From positions 38,792 to 102,791 of the forward strand of contig QCJG01000006.1 in assembly GCA_003216175.1 (NCBI GenBank): 64,000 bases of DNA, in the 5' to 3' direction. Under the pieces are notes generated by a model, which was not told the origin of the DNA, searched no databases, and worked only from the letters and a program-made list of their open reading frames with translations. The stretch comes from Prochlorococcus sp. AG-409-A10 (GTDB lineage Bacteria; Cyanobacteriota; Cyanobacteriia; PCC-6307; Cyanobiaceae). Positions 21,481 through 32,252 of this stretch are shown piece by piece (position 1 is the stretch's first letter; each line of letters begins with the position of its first letter). The position numbers and the translations under genes were made by a program.

Positions 21481-21913
21481 GCAATTGTAATGATCTTGAT
21501 TTATTTGATGTTCTATGCTCCCATATATAGATTGCTTGCCATAGGCCGATTTCTAATTTACCGTCAACAACACTGAAACTTAAATTATTTGAAGTAAGCA
21601 TTGTTCTTATATGTGCAGGCATATCGTCTAGCCCTTCTTCTGAATGAAGATATTCTATCTTCTTACTACTTCTGTCAATTGGATAAAATCCCTCCTCTGG
21701 GACAATAGCTTTCATGTATGCTGATAGGTCTTTAAGAACATTAATATCCGCATTTTCATTTATAATTAAACTACAGCTTGTATGCTTTAGGAAAATAAGA
21801 AGTATTCCTTTTTGAAGCTTTTTATATTTGAGCCAATTATTAATATCTTTTGTTATATCAGTAAAACCTTGTCCCTCCGTCTTGAAATTTAAAGTTGATA
21901 AAATCTGTTCCAT
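21458..21913 (-). CDS. YjbQ/UPF0047 family protein
   Basis: [28 protein letters not shown]...[39 protein letters not shown]. Confidence 0.9.
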   Translation of the reverse strand: MEQILSTLNFKTEGQGFTDITKDINNWLKYKKLQKGILLIFLKHTSCSLIINENADINVLKDLSAYMKAIVPEEGFYPIDRSSKKIEYLHSEEGLDDMPAHIRTMLTSNNLSFSVVDGKLEIGLWQAIYIWEHRTSNKSRSLQLHAIGDFD

Positions 21914-22145
21914 CTCTGCTAAATTATCTAATCTGATTATATTAAATAATAACAGGTTTTTCCCTTTTCTATTAAGTTTAATTATTTGAATCCAATCTTA
22001 TAAAAAGATATAATCTTTTTTACTTTTAGACCATGAATAATTATTTAATTAAGAACTTATGATTTAAATTATTATAAATTGATCAAATATGTATCTATTT
22101 TCATCAATTTGATACTAGGATTATAAAAATATCAAATGAAATACT

Positions 22146-23675
22146 TTGTCAAAGTCTGCTTGGCAGCTTTTGGGTGATTACCTGAAAGATACGCAGTTGT
22201 TGGGATCTATACAAAGCACTCTCTACTGGGATCAAAATACATCTATGCCTATTTCTGGTTCCACTTGGAGAGGAGAGCAATTAAGCCTTTTAGCTAAACA
22301 ACTTCATGCAAGACAAAGTTGTGAGCGGTTTGAAATTTTAATAAAAGAAGCTAAATTTGAACTTCAAAATTTAAAAGAAACAGATGATTTTGAATCACAA
22401 CTTTTGACAGATAGGTTTAGAAATATTGAGTTGCTTGAGCAGGATTTCAATAGACAAAAAAGTTTGGATCCTAAGTTGGTTGTTGAGCTTGCAACAGCAA
22501 AGTCTGACGGTTATATGTGTTGGCAGGAAGCTAGGAAAAATAATGATTTCAAAAGCTTTTCTCCAGCTCTAAAGAAATTAATTTCATTACGAACAGAACA
22601 ATCCAATCAGCTTTGTGAAGAAAGAAGTTGCTGGGAAACGCTTGCCCAACCTTTTGAACCGAACTTAACGATTAATCGTGTAAGCCAACTATTTGAGCCT
22701 TTAAAAAAAAGATTGCCTGAATTGATGCAGAAGGCTGCAACAAAAACTAAGAAAAAGAGTAAAAAATGGGATTTAGCTATTAGCGATCAAGAAAAGCTCT
22801 GCCAAATACTTTTAAATGATTGGTCTAGGGATCCTTCTAATACAGCTATAGCTAAGTCTCCTCATCCCTTCTCTATAACTTTAGGTCCGGATGATTATCG
22901 AATTACGACTCGAATAGTTAAAGGTCAGCCACTTTCTTGTTTATTAGCTACTGCACATGAGTGGGGACATTCTCTGTATGAACAAGGCTTGCCTTCAAGA
23001 AGTCACCAATGGTTTGCATGGCCGTTAGGACAAGCAACCTCAATGGCTGTTCATGAGAGTCAATCTTTATTTTGGGAAAATAGAATTGCTAGGAGCTTCT
23101 CATTTGCAAAGTCTTTTTGGCATCATTTTGAGAATGCAGGAGCTCCAATTCATTCTGGAAATGATTTATGGATCAATCTAAATCCATTTACTCCGGGATT
23201 GAATCGAGTAGAGGCTGATGAACTTAGTTATGGCTTGCACATAATGATTAGGACTGACTTGGAAATTGATCTTCTCGAGAGAGGGCTTGCTGTAGAAGAT
23301 CTGCCTAATGAATGGAATAAAAGGTATTTGGACCTTCTAGGTGTTTCGCCAGAAAATGATACTGAAGGATGTATGCAAGATGTGCACTGGAGTGAGGGGA
23401 TGTTTGGTTATTTCCCTTCTTATTTGCTTGGTCATCTTATTAGCGCTCAGTTAACAAAAACTCTTGAAGAAGATTTAGGGAAAATTGAAAATATTATTGA
23501 ATCTAAGGAAATCAGTAAAATATTGGGTTGGCTTCGCAAAAATGTTCATCATCATGGGAGAAGTTTGGATTCCGAGGAACTTGTAGAGAAGGTCTCCGGA
23601 GAAACATTATCACCAAATTATTTTCTTGAATACTTAGACAATAAACTTGAAAAACTTTCTAAAATCTCTGATTAA
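22146..23675 (+). CDS. M32 family metallocarboxypeptidase (Taq carboxypeptidase)
   Basis: QSTLYWDQNTSMP...ATAHEWGHSLYEQGLPSRSHQWF (HEWGH) ...HESQSLFWEN. Confidence 0.92.
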   Translation: MSKSAWQLLGDYLKDTQLLGSIQSTLYWDQNTSMPISGSTWRGEQLSLLAKQLHARQSCERFEILIKEAKFELQNLKETDDFESQLLTDRFRNIELLEQDFNRQKSLDPKLVVELATAKSDGYMCWQEARKNNDFKSFSPALKKLISLRTEQSNQLCEERSCWETLAQPFEPNLTINRVSQLFEPLKKRLPELMQKAATKTKKKSKKWDLAISDQEKLCQILLNDWSRDPSNTAIAKSPHPFSITLGPDDYRITTRIVKGQPLSCLLATAHEWGHSLYEQGLPSRSHQWFAWPLGQATSMAVHESQSLFWENRIARSFSFAKSFWHHFENAGAPIHSGNDLWINLNPFTPGLNRVEADELSYGLHIMIRTDLEIDLLERGLAVEDLPNEWNKRYLDLLGVSPENDTEGCMQDVHWSEGMFGYFPSYLLGHLISAQLTKTLEEDLGKIENIIESKEISKILGWLRKNVHHHGRSLDSEELVEKVSGETLSPNYFLEYLDNKLEKLSKISD

Positions 23676-23802
23676 AATATACATTTATTAGCATAAAAAT
23701 TAAGTAGAGTATATTTTTTGTTGAAACTTTTCTAAATTATGTGCCACAACTTCATTTGCATTTACTGCGCTGATTTACCATGTAGGAACATAAATAAATA
23801 CT

Positions 23803-24390
23803 ATGGCTAATCTTGATCAAGCGCCTAGCAGAACAATGCCTAATCTGCTTCATGTATTACCTGCGTTTGCCAATGAATCTGAACTTAGAGTCAATACAAT
23901 CGTTGAGTTAAATTCAAATACTATAAATAAATACGAACTTATTACTGAAACGGGGCATTTAAAGCTTGATCGAGTTGGATATTCTTCTCTCTCCTACCCG
24001 TTCGCTTATGGATGTCTTCCACGTACATGGGATGAAGATGGTGATCCATTAGATATCGAAATTGTTAGTGTTACAGAACCGTTGGTCCCAGGTTCAATTG
24101 TTGAGGCAAGGATTATAGGGATAATGACCTTTGATGATGGAGGTGAAGTTGACGACAAAGTTATTGGCGTAATAGCTGATGACAAGAGGATGGATCACAT
24201 AAAAAGCTTTGAACAATTAGGTAAGCATTGGATTAAAGAAACAACTTATTATTGGGAGCATTATAAGGATCTTAAAAAACCAGGAACTTGTACTGTAAAT
24301 GGTTTCTTTGGTGTTGAAAAAGCAGTTCAGATTATTAAATCCTGTGAGGAGCGTTACTTATCTGAAATAGAGCCTAATTTAATTAATTAA
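23803..24390 (+). CDS. Family I inorganic pyrophosphatase, copy 1, intact DGDPLDI signature
   Basis: NKYELITETGHLKLDRVGYSSLSYPFAYGCLPRTWDEDGDPLDIEIV...DDGGEVDDKVIGV. Confidence 0.9.
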   Translation: MANLDQAPSRTMPNLLHVLPAFANESELRVNTIVELNSNTINKYELITETGHLKLDRVGYSSLSYPFAYGCLPRTWDEDGDPLDIEIVSVTEPLVPGSIVEARIIGIMTFDDGGEVDDKVIGVIADDKRMDHIKSFEQLGKHWIKETTYYWEHYKDLKKPGTCTVNGFFGVEKAVQIIKSCEERYLSEIEPNLIN

Positions 24391-24403
24391 ATTTTTGAAT
24401 GAT

Positions 24404-25357
24404 TTAGGCTCGTGCAGACTTGAATATTTCTTCTAATATTTCTCCTGCACCGCGGCCTTTTAATTCATTAGCTAAGTCTATTCCGATTTCCTCTGCTGAG
24501 CTTACAGATCCTTTTTTTATATCTCTAATTAGTCTTTTACCATCTAAACTTGCAACCATACCCTCAAGAATTAACTCATCGTTGTTAATTTCAGTTCTAA
24601 CGCCTATTGGAACTTGACATCCTCCTTCAAGCTCTCTGAGGAAAGACCTTTCTGCTAAACACCTTTTAGATGTTGATTCGTGTTCAAGTGTTTTTAAAAT
24701 ATCTATCACCTCTTTTTGACCATTTACACATTCAATGCCAAGAGCTCCTTGACCCACAGCATGAAGTGAAATCTCTGTTGGAATTAACTGATGTATTCGA
24801 TTCGCAAAACCAAGTCTTTTTAATCCAGCAGCAGCCAAGATAAGACAGTCATATTTTTCTGAGTCAAGCTTTTCTAAGCGTGTAATAACATTTCCTCGTA
24901 CATCTTTGAAAACAAGATGGGGATAATGGTATCGCAATTGAGCAAGCCTTCTTAAGGAGCTAGTCCCCACTACCGAACCTTCTGGCAGAGTTTCTAGTTT
25001 GTAAATTTGATTTTTTTCATTAACGACTAACGCGTCCGAAGGATCCTCCCTTTCTGTTATGCAGCCAAGAATTAATCCCTCTGGGAGGTTGGTAGGTAAA
25101 TCTTTCAGTGAGTGAACTGCAATTTCGGCATGACCAACAAGCATTTGAGCTTCAAGTTCTTTAGTGAAAAGACCTTTATCTCCTATTTTTGCTAAAGCTA
25201 CATCAAGTATTTTGTCACCCTGCGTAGCCATTGCTTCGATAGTGATAGCAAGATTAGGATGTGCTTTTTGTAGTTCATCTCGTACCCAGTTCGTCTGAAC
25301 CATGGCCAGCTGGCTTCGGCGAGAGGCGATGCGCAGTTGGTCTAGTGTCATTAGCAA
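24404..25357 (-). CDS. hemC: Porphobilinogen deaminase
   Basis: [21 protein letters not shown]...[11 protein letters not shown]...[10 protein letters not shown]...[12 protein letters not shown]...REDPSDALV. Confidence 0.95.
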   Translation of the reverse strand: MLMTLDQLRIASRRSQLAMVQTNWVRDELQKAHPNLAITIEAMATQGDKILDVALAKIGDKGLFTKELEAQMLVGHAEIAVHSLKDLPTNLPEGLILGCITEREDPSDALVVNEKNQIYKLETLPEGSVVGTSSLRRLAQLRYHYPHLVFKDVRGNVITRLEKLDSEKYDCLILAAAGLKRLGFANRIHQLIPTEISLHAVGQGALGIECVNGQKEVIDILKTLEHESTSKRCLAERSFLRELEGGCQVPIGVRTEINNDELILEGMVASLDGKRLIRDIKKGSVSSAEEIGIDLANELKGRGAGEILEEIFKSARA

Positions 25358-25506
25358 ATATTTTCTATTTCATTACCTTAAGCAGTCAACCATACCAAAT
25401 TAAAATTCTTGGAAAATAATTTAATAAGGTTGATGTGAAATGAAATTTATGATCTAAATAATATTTGTATTTGTTGGTGGGAAAGTAAAGGTTATAGTTT
25501 ATTTTT

Positions 25507-26670
25507 TTAATTTAGCTTGATATATTCTTTAAGTACTCCGTTTCTATTTGGATGACGGAGTTTTCTGAGAGCCTTAGCTTCTATTTGTCTAATCCTCTCT
25601 CTTGTTACATCAAAAATCTGTCCGATTTCTTCAAGGGTTTTCATTCTCCCATCATCTAAGCCATAACGAAGTCTTAGAACATCCCTCTCTCTGGGACTTA
25701 ATGTAGCGAGAACACCCTCCAAATCTTCTCTTAATAAGGTTTTTGCCACATCTTGTTCAGGATTTTCTATATCTGCTTCAATAAAGTCACCAAGTCTAGA
25801 ATCTTCTTCTTTACCAATAGGAGTCTCTAAAGAAATGGGGAGCTGAGCGCTTTTGGCGATAAATCTCAGTTTCTCAATCGTCATTTCCATGCTCTCGGCG
25901 ATTTCTTCTTCGGATGGTTTCCTCCCAAACTCTTGACTTAAAACCTTAGTTGTTTTTTTAATACGTGAAATTGTTTCGTATAAATGGACAGGTAAACGAA
26001 TTGTTCTGCTTTGATCTGCAATTGCTCTAGTAATAGCCTGTCTGATCCACCAGGTAGCGTAAGTTGAGAATTTATATCCTTTCTCATGATCAAATTTTTC
26101 AGCTGCACGAATGAGACCTAGACTTCCTTCTTGAATTAGATCTTGAAAAGACAACCCTCGATTCATGTATTTCTTGGCAATTGAAACTACTAATCGTAGA
26201 TTCGATTGCACCATTTTTTCTTTTGCTCGTCTACCAAGCATTAATCGCCTGCGGAAGCGAGTTAATGGCATTTCTGCAAGAACTGCCCATTCTTTCACTG
26301 ATGGGAAATGTCCATTTTCACTTTCAAATTGGGCAGCTTCTTCTTCTAATTGAAGGAGATCAGCTATCTTTCTGGCTAATTCAATTTCTTCGTCTGGTCT
26401 GAGAAGTCTTATACGACCAATTTCTTGAAGATAAACCCTAATCGAGTCTTCAGTGTAAACTCCCTTTGGCCCTATTTTTATACTTGCTAAAGCTTTAGCT
26501 GCAGCTTCTTGAGCACTCGATAGAACAGAGGCATTATCGTCATCATCTAGATCGATATCTGCTTGAGTTACTTTATCTGCTTCAGCAATTAATTTATCCG
26601 CCTCTAGATCTAAATCAATTTTTAGATCATTTGAAGATTCTTGATGAAGAGTTTGGGTTTCTTTAGTCAC
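25507..26670 (-). CDS. sigA: Principal (group 1-like) RNA polymerase sigma factor
   Basis: [13 protein letters not shown]-type region 1.2; [74 protein letters not shown]-terminal [19 protein letters not shown]. Confidence 0.92.
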   Translation of the reverse strand: MTKETQTLHQESSNDLKIDLDLEADKLIAEADKVTQADIDLDDDDNASVLSSAQEAAAKALASIKIGPKGVYTEDSIRVYLQEIGRIRLLRPDEEIELARKIADLLQLEEEAAQFESENGHFPSVKEWAVLAEMPLTRFRRRLMLGRRAKEKMVQSNLRLVVSIAKKYMNRGLSFQDLIQEGSLGLIRAAEKFDHEKGYKFSTYATWWIRQAITRAIADQSRTIRLPVHLYETISRIKKTTKVLSQEFGRKPSEEEIAESMEMTIEKLRFIAKSAQLPISLETPIGKEEDSRLGDFIEADIENPEQDVAKTLLREDLEGVLATLSPRERDVLRLRYGLDDGRMKTLEEIGQIFDVTRERIRQIEAKALRKLRHPNRNGVLKEYIKLN

Positions 26671-27151
26671 GTTTACGTTGGCGGCTGTTTTTTTTATTTT
26701 TTTGGAATATTTTTTGGTTTCGTGCTTAAGAAAAATATTTTTAGATGTCTTTTTCCCTTTAACTTGATTTTCCCGATGGTTTAGTGGTCTGTTTCAGAAC
26801 TCAGGTTATTACCCGAAGAAAATGGTCGGAATCTCCTAGAGATAATATTTCAGGAAAAACTATTTAATTTGTAAAATTCAACAAAAACACTCTAATTTGA
26901 GATTGTCCTTAATCGTGATAAATCTTGCGAAAAATCACATGACATCAATAATGGTCTTGAAATTATTAAGGATGTTTTGTTGAGGAATGGAAATGTGTAA
27001 GCAAGGATGTCAGGGGATTTCTCAGACCGGCTTATCTCAGAATTGGATTTTTCCACTTCTTAATAAAGCTTCTAGTCTTCCCTCTGGGTGGAATTTTGCA
27101 AGTTCCACAACAACTTTAAAGCTGTTCACAAACCAATGTTAGAAAAAATTT

Positions 27152-29422
27152 TTGAAGTCGGCAAGTATTAAAAATTATATGAATTCCTTTATATTTGATA
27201 TTTGGTTACATGTGGGTCGTGAAGGACGATGTTTTTGTTATCAAGATGGAAATAATTTAGACATTGATTTAGGCGATGTTGTGACAGTCCGTCTGAAGGG
27301 CCAACTCATGCAGGGCTTGGTCGTTAATAAGATGAAAAAAAATTTAAGTAGTTCAAAGGAAAATTTAAATGATATTTCATTGAATAATGTAGAAGCATTG
27401 GTTCAAAAAGCAGCCATCAAGAAAGAATGGAGAGAGTGGCTAGAAGAAATTGCTCATGAATTATTTGTAAGTGATTTTCAGATGCTTAAGACTGCTTTAC
27501 CACCTGGTTGGTTAGGAAGATCGAAGTTATCTAATAGACCAAAAAAACTTTGGTGGGTAAAATTGTCTAGTAATAATTACGTGGGAAAGATATCTCATCG
27601 ACAGATTGAGTTAAAGAAAAATCTTCTCTTAAATGGAGGAGGGAAATGGCAAAAAGAATTGGAGGCTGAGGGATTTTCTTCTGCATTGATTAGAAACTTT
27701 GTCTCATCTGGTTGCGGAGAAAGAGAAAAACGTTTTTCTTTTTTTAAATCTCTTGGTTATGAAGAATCTAATGAGAAAAAAAAGTTAAAGATTGAGGACC
27801 CTCAATCTTTAACTTTTGAGCAAAAATTAGCAAAAGAAAAATATCAGTCTCTTCCAAATGGATCAGCTCTTTTGCTTTGGGGAGTTACTGGTTCTGGTAA
27901 GACAGAGGTATACCTACAAATTTCAGCACTTGAATTATCTGCAGGTAGACATTGTCTTATACTTACCCCTGAAATTGGATTAGTACCACAGTTAGTTGAT
28001 CGCTTTCGAAAGAGATTTGGATTCAATGTTTTTGAATATCATAGTAATTGTTCTAATAAAGAGAAAATAGAGACATGGAAGAGATCTTTAGAGACTAAAA
28101 TACCTAGTGTTTTTGTTGGTACTCGCTCAGCTGTTTTCCTACCATTATCCAACTTAGGATTGATAGTTCTTGATGAAGAACATGATAGCTCTTATAAACA
28201 AGAATCCCCTATGCCTTGCTATCATGCAAGAGATTTGGCAATTCACAGAGCAAAAAAAATCGGAGCCAAAGTAATACTTGGAACAGCAACTCCATCTTTA
28301 AATGTTTGGAAAAATATAAAACCAAATGGGAATGTATCTGTTGCGAAATTAAACCAACGGATTTTGAATCGTAAATTACCAAGGGTTAGTGTAGTAGACA
28401 TGCGTGAAGAATTGGCTATTGGTAATCGAAGCTTAATTAGTAGATATCTAAAAAAACAACTTTTGAATATAAAAGAGAGTGGAAATCAAGCGATTATTTT
28501 AGTACCTAGACGTGGGTATAGCAGTTTCTTAAGTTGCCGTAGCTGTGGAGAGGTCGTTCAATGTCCACATTGTGATGTAGCACTCACTGTACATCGTTCC
28601 AAAGAGGGGAATCAATGGCTACGTTGTCATTGGTGTGACTTTCGTTCGAGAATTAGTGATAAATGTGGGGTATGTGGTTCAAATGCTTTTAAACCTTTTG
28701 GGACTGGAACACAAAGAGTTATGGATCATTTAGAAAGAGAACTAGAGGGTATAAGTTTATTAAGGTTTGATAGGGATACAACTAGAGGCCGTGATGGCCA
28801 TAGATTGTTGCTAGAAAGATTCGCTGATGGTGATGCCGATATTTTAGTAGGAACTCAGATGCTCTCTAAGGGCATGGATTTACCAAAAGTAACTCTTGCT
28901 GTCGTCCTGGCAGCAGATGGTTTGTTGCATCGTCCTGATTTAATGGCTACTGAAGAAACTCTTCAACTTTTTATGCAATTGGCTGGTCGTGCTGGACGTG
29001 GTGAACAACCAGGGAAGGTTATAGTGCAAACTTATTGTCCTGATCATCCAGTTATTTATCATTTGATTGACGGGAGGTATGAGGAGTTTCTGAAAAAAGA
29101 GGAAAAGACTAGAAAAGAAGCTACGATGGTTCCGTATAGTCGAGCTTGTTTGCTAAGGTTCTCAGGAGAATCTTCAGAGTTGACATCAAACGGAGCATTT
29201 CATGTTTCATCAAAAATCAGGAATGCTTGCCGTGCAAAAGGTTGGAAATTGGTGGGTCCAGCACCTGCATTAGTTGAAAGGGTTGCAGGAAAAAGTCGTT
29301 GGCAACTTCTTTTGTACGGACCTGAATCAAGCCAAATTCCAATTGCTCATGGACCTGAATTGTGGAAAGACTTGCCAAAAGGAGTAAGTCTTTCTATTGA
29401 CCCTAACCCTCTACAACTATAA
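27152..29422 (+). CDS. priA: Primosomal protein N' (PriA replication restart helicase)
   Basis: LLWGVTGSGKTEVYLQ, LDEEHDSSYKQE, Zn-binding CRSCGEVVQCPHCDVAL...CHWCDFRSRISDKCGVCG. Confidence 0.94.
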   Translation: MKSASIKNYMNSFIFDIWLHVGREGRCFCYQDGNNLDIDLGDVVTVRLKGQLMQGLVVNKMKKNLSSSKENLNDISLNNVEALVQKAAIKKEWREWLEEIAHELFVSDFQMLKTALPPGWLGRSKLSNRPKKLWWVKLSSNNYVGKISHRQIELKKNLLLNGGGKWQKELEAEGFSSALIRNFVSSGCGEREKRFSFFKSLGYEESNEKKKLKIEDPQSLTFEQKLAKEKYQSLPNGSALLLWGVTGSGKTEVYLQISALELSAGRHCLILTPEIGLVPQLVDRFRKRFGFNVFEYHSNCSNKEKIETWKRSLETKIPSVFVGTRSAVFLPLSNLGLIVLDEEHDSSYKQESPMPCYHARDLAIHRAKKIGAKVILGTATPSLNVWKNIKPNGNVSVAKLNQRILNRKLPRVSVVDMREELAIGNRSLISRYLKKQLLNIKESGNQAIILVPRRGYSSFLSCRSCGEVVQCPHCDVALTVHRSKEGNQWLRCHWCDFRSRISDKCGVCGSNAFKPFGTGTQRVMDHLERELEGISLLRFDRDTTRGRDGHRLLLERFADGDADILVGTQMLSKGMDLPKVTLAVVLAADGLLHRPDLMATEETLQLFMQLAGRAGRGEQPGKVIVQTYCPDHPVIYHLIDGRYEEFLKKEEKTRKEATMVPYSRACLLRFSGESSELTSNGAFHVSSKIRNACRAKGWKLVGPAPALVERVAGKSRWQLLLYGPESSQIPIAHGPELWKDLPKGVSLSIDPNPLQL
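27780..27817. repeat. 18-bp perfect inverted repeat with 2-nt spacer inside priA
   Basis: aaaagttaaagattgagg-ac-cctcaatctttaactttt. Confidence 0.97.
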
Positions 29423-29436
29423 GTAGCTTATTCAAA

Positions 29437-30531
29437 TTAAGGTGGTAATTCAGGGAACCCGAATCCCATTTGTAGGCGAAATCTTTGAAGAGATAAGCTT
29501 AGTAAAATTAAAGCAATTATTAAGATAATCCCAACTGAAATTTTGTTCCATTTCCAATCTGAAATCTCAAGTTGGTTGAGTTGTCCAATTTCAAGAGGAA
29601 ATAATGTTAAACCTTTTTTAAAAGTAGGTTCTAGAGGTTTGGTTTTGAAATTATTTTTATTGCCAATGTCATGAACGATGATGTTTATTTTTAGCCCAGG
29701 AATTTTTGGAAGTTCTCTCAAGTCAAAATAAATTTTAAAATTTTGACTTGTACCAATTATCCAGTTTTTGTTATTTGTAATTATTTGAGGTTGATTTATA
29801 TTGAAACCACTAGTCTTTGCAGCTACTGAAGCTATTTGCTTAAGTAATTTATTTGCCTCTTCAAAACGAATAGTTGGTGATTCAAAATGCTGTTTATTCT
29901 CATGAGGTTGGATTTTTAAGATACTATGGTCCTTCCTAAGATTATCTTCAAATTCCATCTGCCATGGAATTGCTTCACCGGAATTGCTATCTATATCAAG
30001 TGAAATCTTTAGTTGGTCTGGACCTGTAACACTCAAGTTTGTTGATATATCAACGCAACCACTCAATAGGAATGTTAATAATAAGATAATTAATAAAGTT
30101 ATTATTGAAAATCCAAAGTCTAGACTTTTTGTTGGACCAGTTGGAGGATGATTAATTCTCTCTTCTTTTTTGGTCTTCGTTTTTTTATATGACGATTTTA
30201 GAGATGGCTCCATCTCTATCTTTGGGATTTCTACAGACCAGTTTGACGGCCTTGGTAAGTGTGGAGCATCAAGTATTGATAAGAGCTGTTTAGCTTGTTG
30301 ACGGACGCTATCTTTTTTATTATGGATTAATGTTCGACAAATATTGATCGCTTTTTGTTCATCACCTTTCCCCATGTAGGCAGTGACTATGAGTAGTCTA
30401 AGTTCTCCTCCTATCGCTGTATCTTCTTGATAAGTTAGAAGTAAAGGATCAATTTTTTTTATGCATAAATTATAATCACCTATATCAAGGGCCGCTTCAG
30501 AAGCTTTTATTGCTGAAGCTATTTCTGACAT
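29437..30531 (-). CDS. DUF3153-like membrane protein with N-terminal TPR-like region
   Basis: N-terminal helical repeats; TM with LLSGCVDISTNLSVTGPDQLKISLDIDSNSGEAIPWQ; C-terminal TM. Confidence 0.65.
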   Translation of the reverse strand: MSEIASAIKASEAALDIGDYNLCIKKIDPLLLTYQEDTAIGGELRLLIVTAYMGKGDEQKAINICRTLIHNKKDSVRQQAKQLLSILDAPHLPRPSNWSVEIPKIEMEPSLKSSYKKTKTKKEERINHPPTGPTKSLDFGFSIITLLIILLLTFLLSGCVDISTNLSVTGPDQLKISLDIDSNSGEAIPWQMEFEDNLRKDHSILKIQPHENKQHFESPTIRFEEANKLLKQIASVAAKTSGFNINQPQIITNNKNWIIGTSQNFKIYFDLRELPKIPGLKINIIVHDIGNKNNFKTKPLEPTFKKGLTLFPLEIGQLNQLEISDWKWNKISVGIILIIALILLSLSLQRFRLQMGFGFPELPP

Positions 30532-31446
30532 TTAACCTCTACCCATAACCATTGTTCCAATACCTGCATCAGTGAAAACTTCTAATAGAAGAGCGTGAGG
30601 AGTCCTTCCGTCAATGATATGGGCAGCATTCACGCCTTGGGCAAGTGAACGTATACAACATTCAACTTTTGGTTTCATGCCTGCTTTAACTATCCTTTTA
30701 TCAATTAATTCTCTTGCTTCGGATAGACGTATCTTTTCTATTAAGGAAGAAGGATCATTTGAATTCCTTAAAATACCAGGAGTATCTGTTAGAAGGATTA
30801 ATTTTTCGGCACCTAGCGCTGCCGCAAGTTCCCCAGCAACAGTATCAGCATTGATATTGTGTGATCGGCCATCAGAAGAGTTGGCTACACTAGAAATTAC
30901 CGGGACGTAACCTTCTTCAAGAAGAGGACTTAATATCTTTGTATTTACTTTTGCCACTTCTCCAACAAGACCATGACTTCCACCTCCAAGTGTTCTTGCC
31001 TCAATAAGTCCGCCATCTATTCCACATAGTCCAACAGCCAAGCTTCCGTGATTGTTAATACCACTTACTATCTGTTTATTTACTCTTCCAGCTAGAACCA
31101 TTTCTACTACATCCATTGTTTCGGTATCAGTAATACGTAAACCATCAAGGAACACTGGCTTTATTCCTAATTTTTCTAACCATTGGTTTATTTCTGGCCC
31201 CCCACCATGAACGACTACTATTTGGACGCCAACAGAGGAAAGAAGAGCTAGATCTCTAAATACTGCATTCTGAAGTGTTTTGTCGGCCATAGCTGAGCCG
31301 CCATATTTGATTACAATCCTTTTATTTGCAAAACGCTGAATATAAGGAAGGGCCTCACTTAAAACAGAAACTCTTATTGAATCTTTGTCTGTGAAGGGTT
31401 TGTTGAAATTCTTAGTGTAGTTAGCTTGTTGATCTTCTTTATTCAT
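30532..31446 (-). CDS. argB: Acetylglutamate kinase
   Basis: [16 protein letters not shown]...[14 protein letters not shown]...[19 protein letters not shown]. Confidence 0.95.
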   Translation of the reverse strand: MNKEDQQANYTKNFNKPFTDKDSIRVSVLSEALPYIQRFANKRIVIKYGGSAMADKTLQNAVFRDLALLSSVGVQIVVVHGGGPEINQWLEKLGIKPVFLDGLRITDTETMDVVEMVLAGRVNKQIVSGINNHGSLAVGLCGIDGGLIEARTLGGGSHGLVGEVAKVNTKILSPLLEEGYVPVISSVANSSDGRSHNINADTVAGELAAALGAEKLILLTDTPGILRNSNDPSSLIEKIRLSEARELIDKRIVKAGMKPKVECCIRSLAQGVNAAHIIDGRTPHALLLEVFTDAGIGTMVMGRG

Positions 31447-32002
31447 TTTCTTGTGGCTTTTCTTCTTGTTTTTGCGGAAGTAGAATTAAATCTATTTCAC
31501 CAGGTGTGGGACAAAATAATTCAGCGCACAAACCTTTAGCAAAGAATCTTCCTAAACGTTCTTTTTTAGCATTCCATCTTTCTAAAGATACAGCAGCCAT
31601 TTTAAATCTCATTCGTATTCCATAATTACCCTCTTTAACCAACTCTTCCACTTCGACAAGTTGAGGAGGACTGTCTATGTCCCAAAGCTTTAATACTCTT
31701 AGAGATGCTTCAAGCTGGCAAGATTGACCATAGCGCCATCTAGTCACATCTTTAATTAGTGACCCAAGCTCTTTAGGAGCTTTGTCTCTCTCAGAGACAA
31801 ACTTCGTTGCAGGAACTACTCTTAGGGCAGGTGGAACTTCAGTCGTTTTCAGTGATATCCCTATTAGAAAAATAGGTACTCCATAGAAGAAAGTTGGAAC
31901 ACTTAGGTTCGTTGCATCACTGAAATAGGCTGTTAGGCCAATTATAGAAAGGGATGCTCCTCCGATAGTGATGAGGCTTGCCGGTGAAAGAAGTTTATTC
32001 AT
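31439..32002 (-). CDS. DUF2854 family membrane protein
   Basis: [54 protein letters not shown]. Confidence 0.75.
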   Translation of the reverse strand: MNKLLSPASLITIGGASLSIIGLTAYFSDATNLSVPTFFYGVPIFLIGISLKTTEVPPALRVVPATKFVSERDKAPKELGSLIKDVTRWRYGQSCQLEASLRVLKLWDIDSPPQLVEVEELVKEGNYGIRMRFKMAAVSLERWNAKKERLGRFFAKGLCAELFCPTPGEIDLILLPQKQEEKPQENE

Positions 32003-32055
32003 GAATGTAATTTTGGCTAAAATCGGGGGCAGATGGGTTTTCAGGAGACAGTCTC

Positions 32056-32247
32056 ATGGCCTCACACCAAAAACAATTTTCTGAGTTAGCTGAACTTGTT
32101 GAAAAATTAAACAAGGATAGAGCTTGGATCCTTGAACAATTAGATAGAGGCAGTTGGCCTCAATTTAGACCTGACCTTGCGGCCTTGGAGAGAGAATTAG
32201 GTCAACTTTTAACTAGAGCTACAGAATACATTGAAGAAAATTGTTGA
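32056..32247 (+). CDS. 63 aa hypothetical protein
   Basis: ORF MASHQKQFSELAELVEKLNKDRAWILEQLDRGSWPQFRPDLAALERELGQLLTRATEYIEENC; fits between divergent and convergent neighbours. Confidence 0.65.
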   Translation: MASHQKQFSELAELVEKLNKDRAWILEQLDRGSWPQFRPDLAALERELGQLLTRATEYIEENC

Positions 32248-32252
32248 CTTTT

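Noticed and set aside
23739-23810. Cys-rich 23-aa ORF (MCHNFICIYCADLPCRNINKYYG) overlapping the start of the first pyrophosphatase gene
   Set aside because: Too short, in the likely 5' UTR, with no supporting evidence beyond being open.
29719-29750. 11-bp inverted repeat caagtcaaaat/attttgacttg in the DUF3153-like gene
   Set aside because: AT-rich, with a 10-nt loop and no T-run or gene boundary; likely chance.
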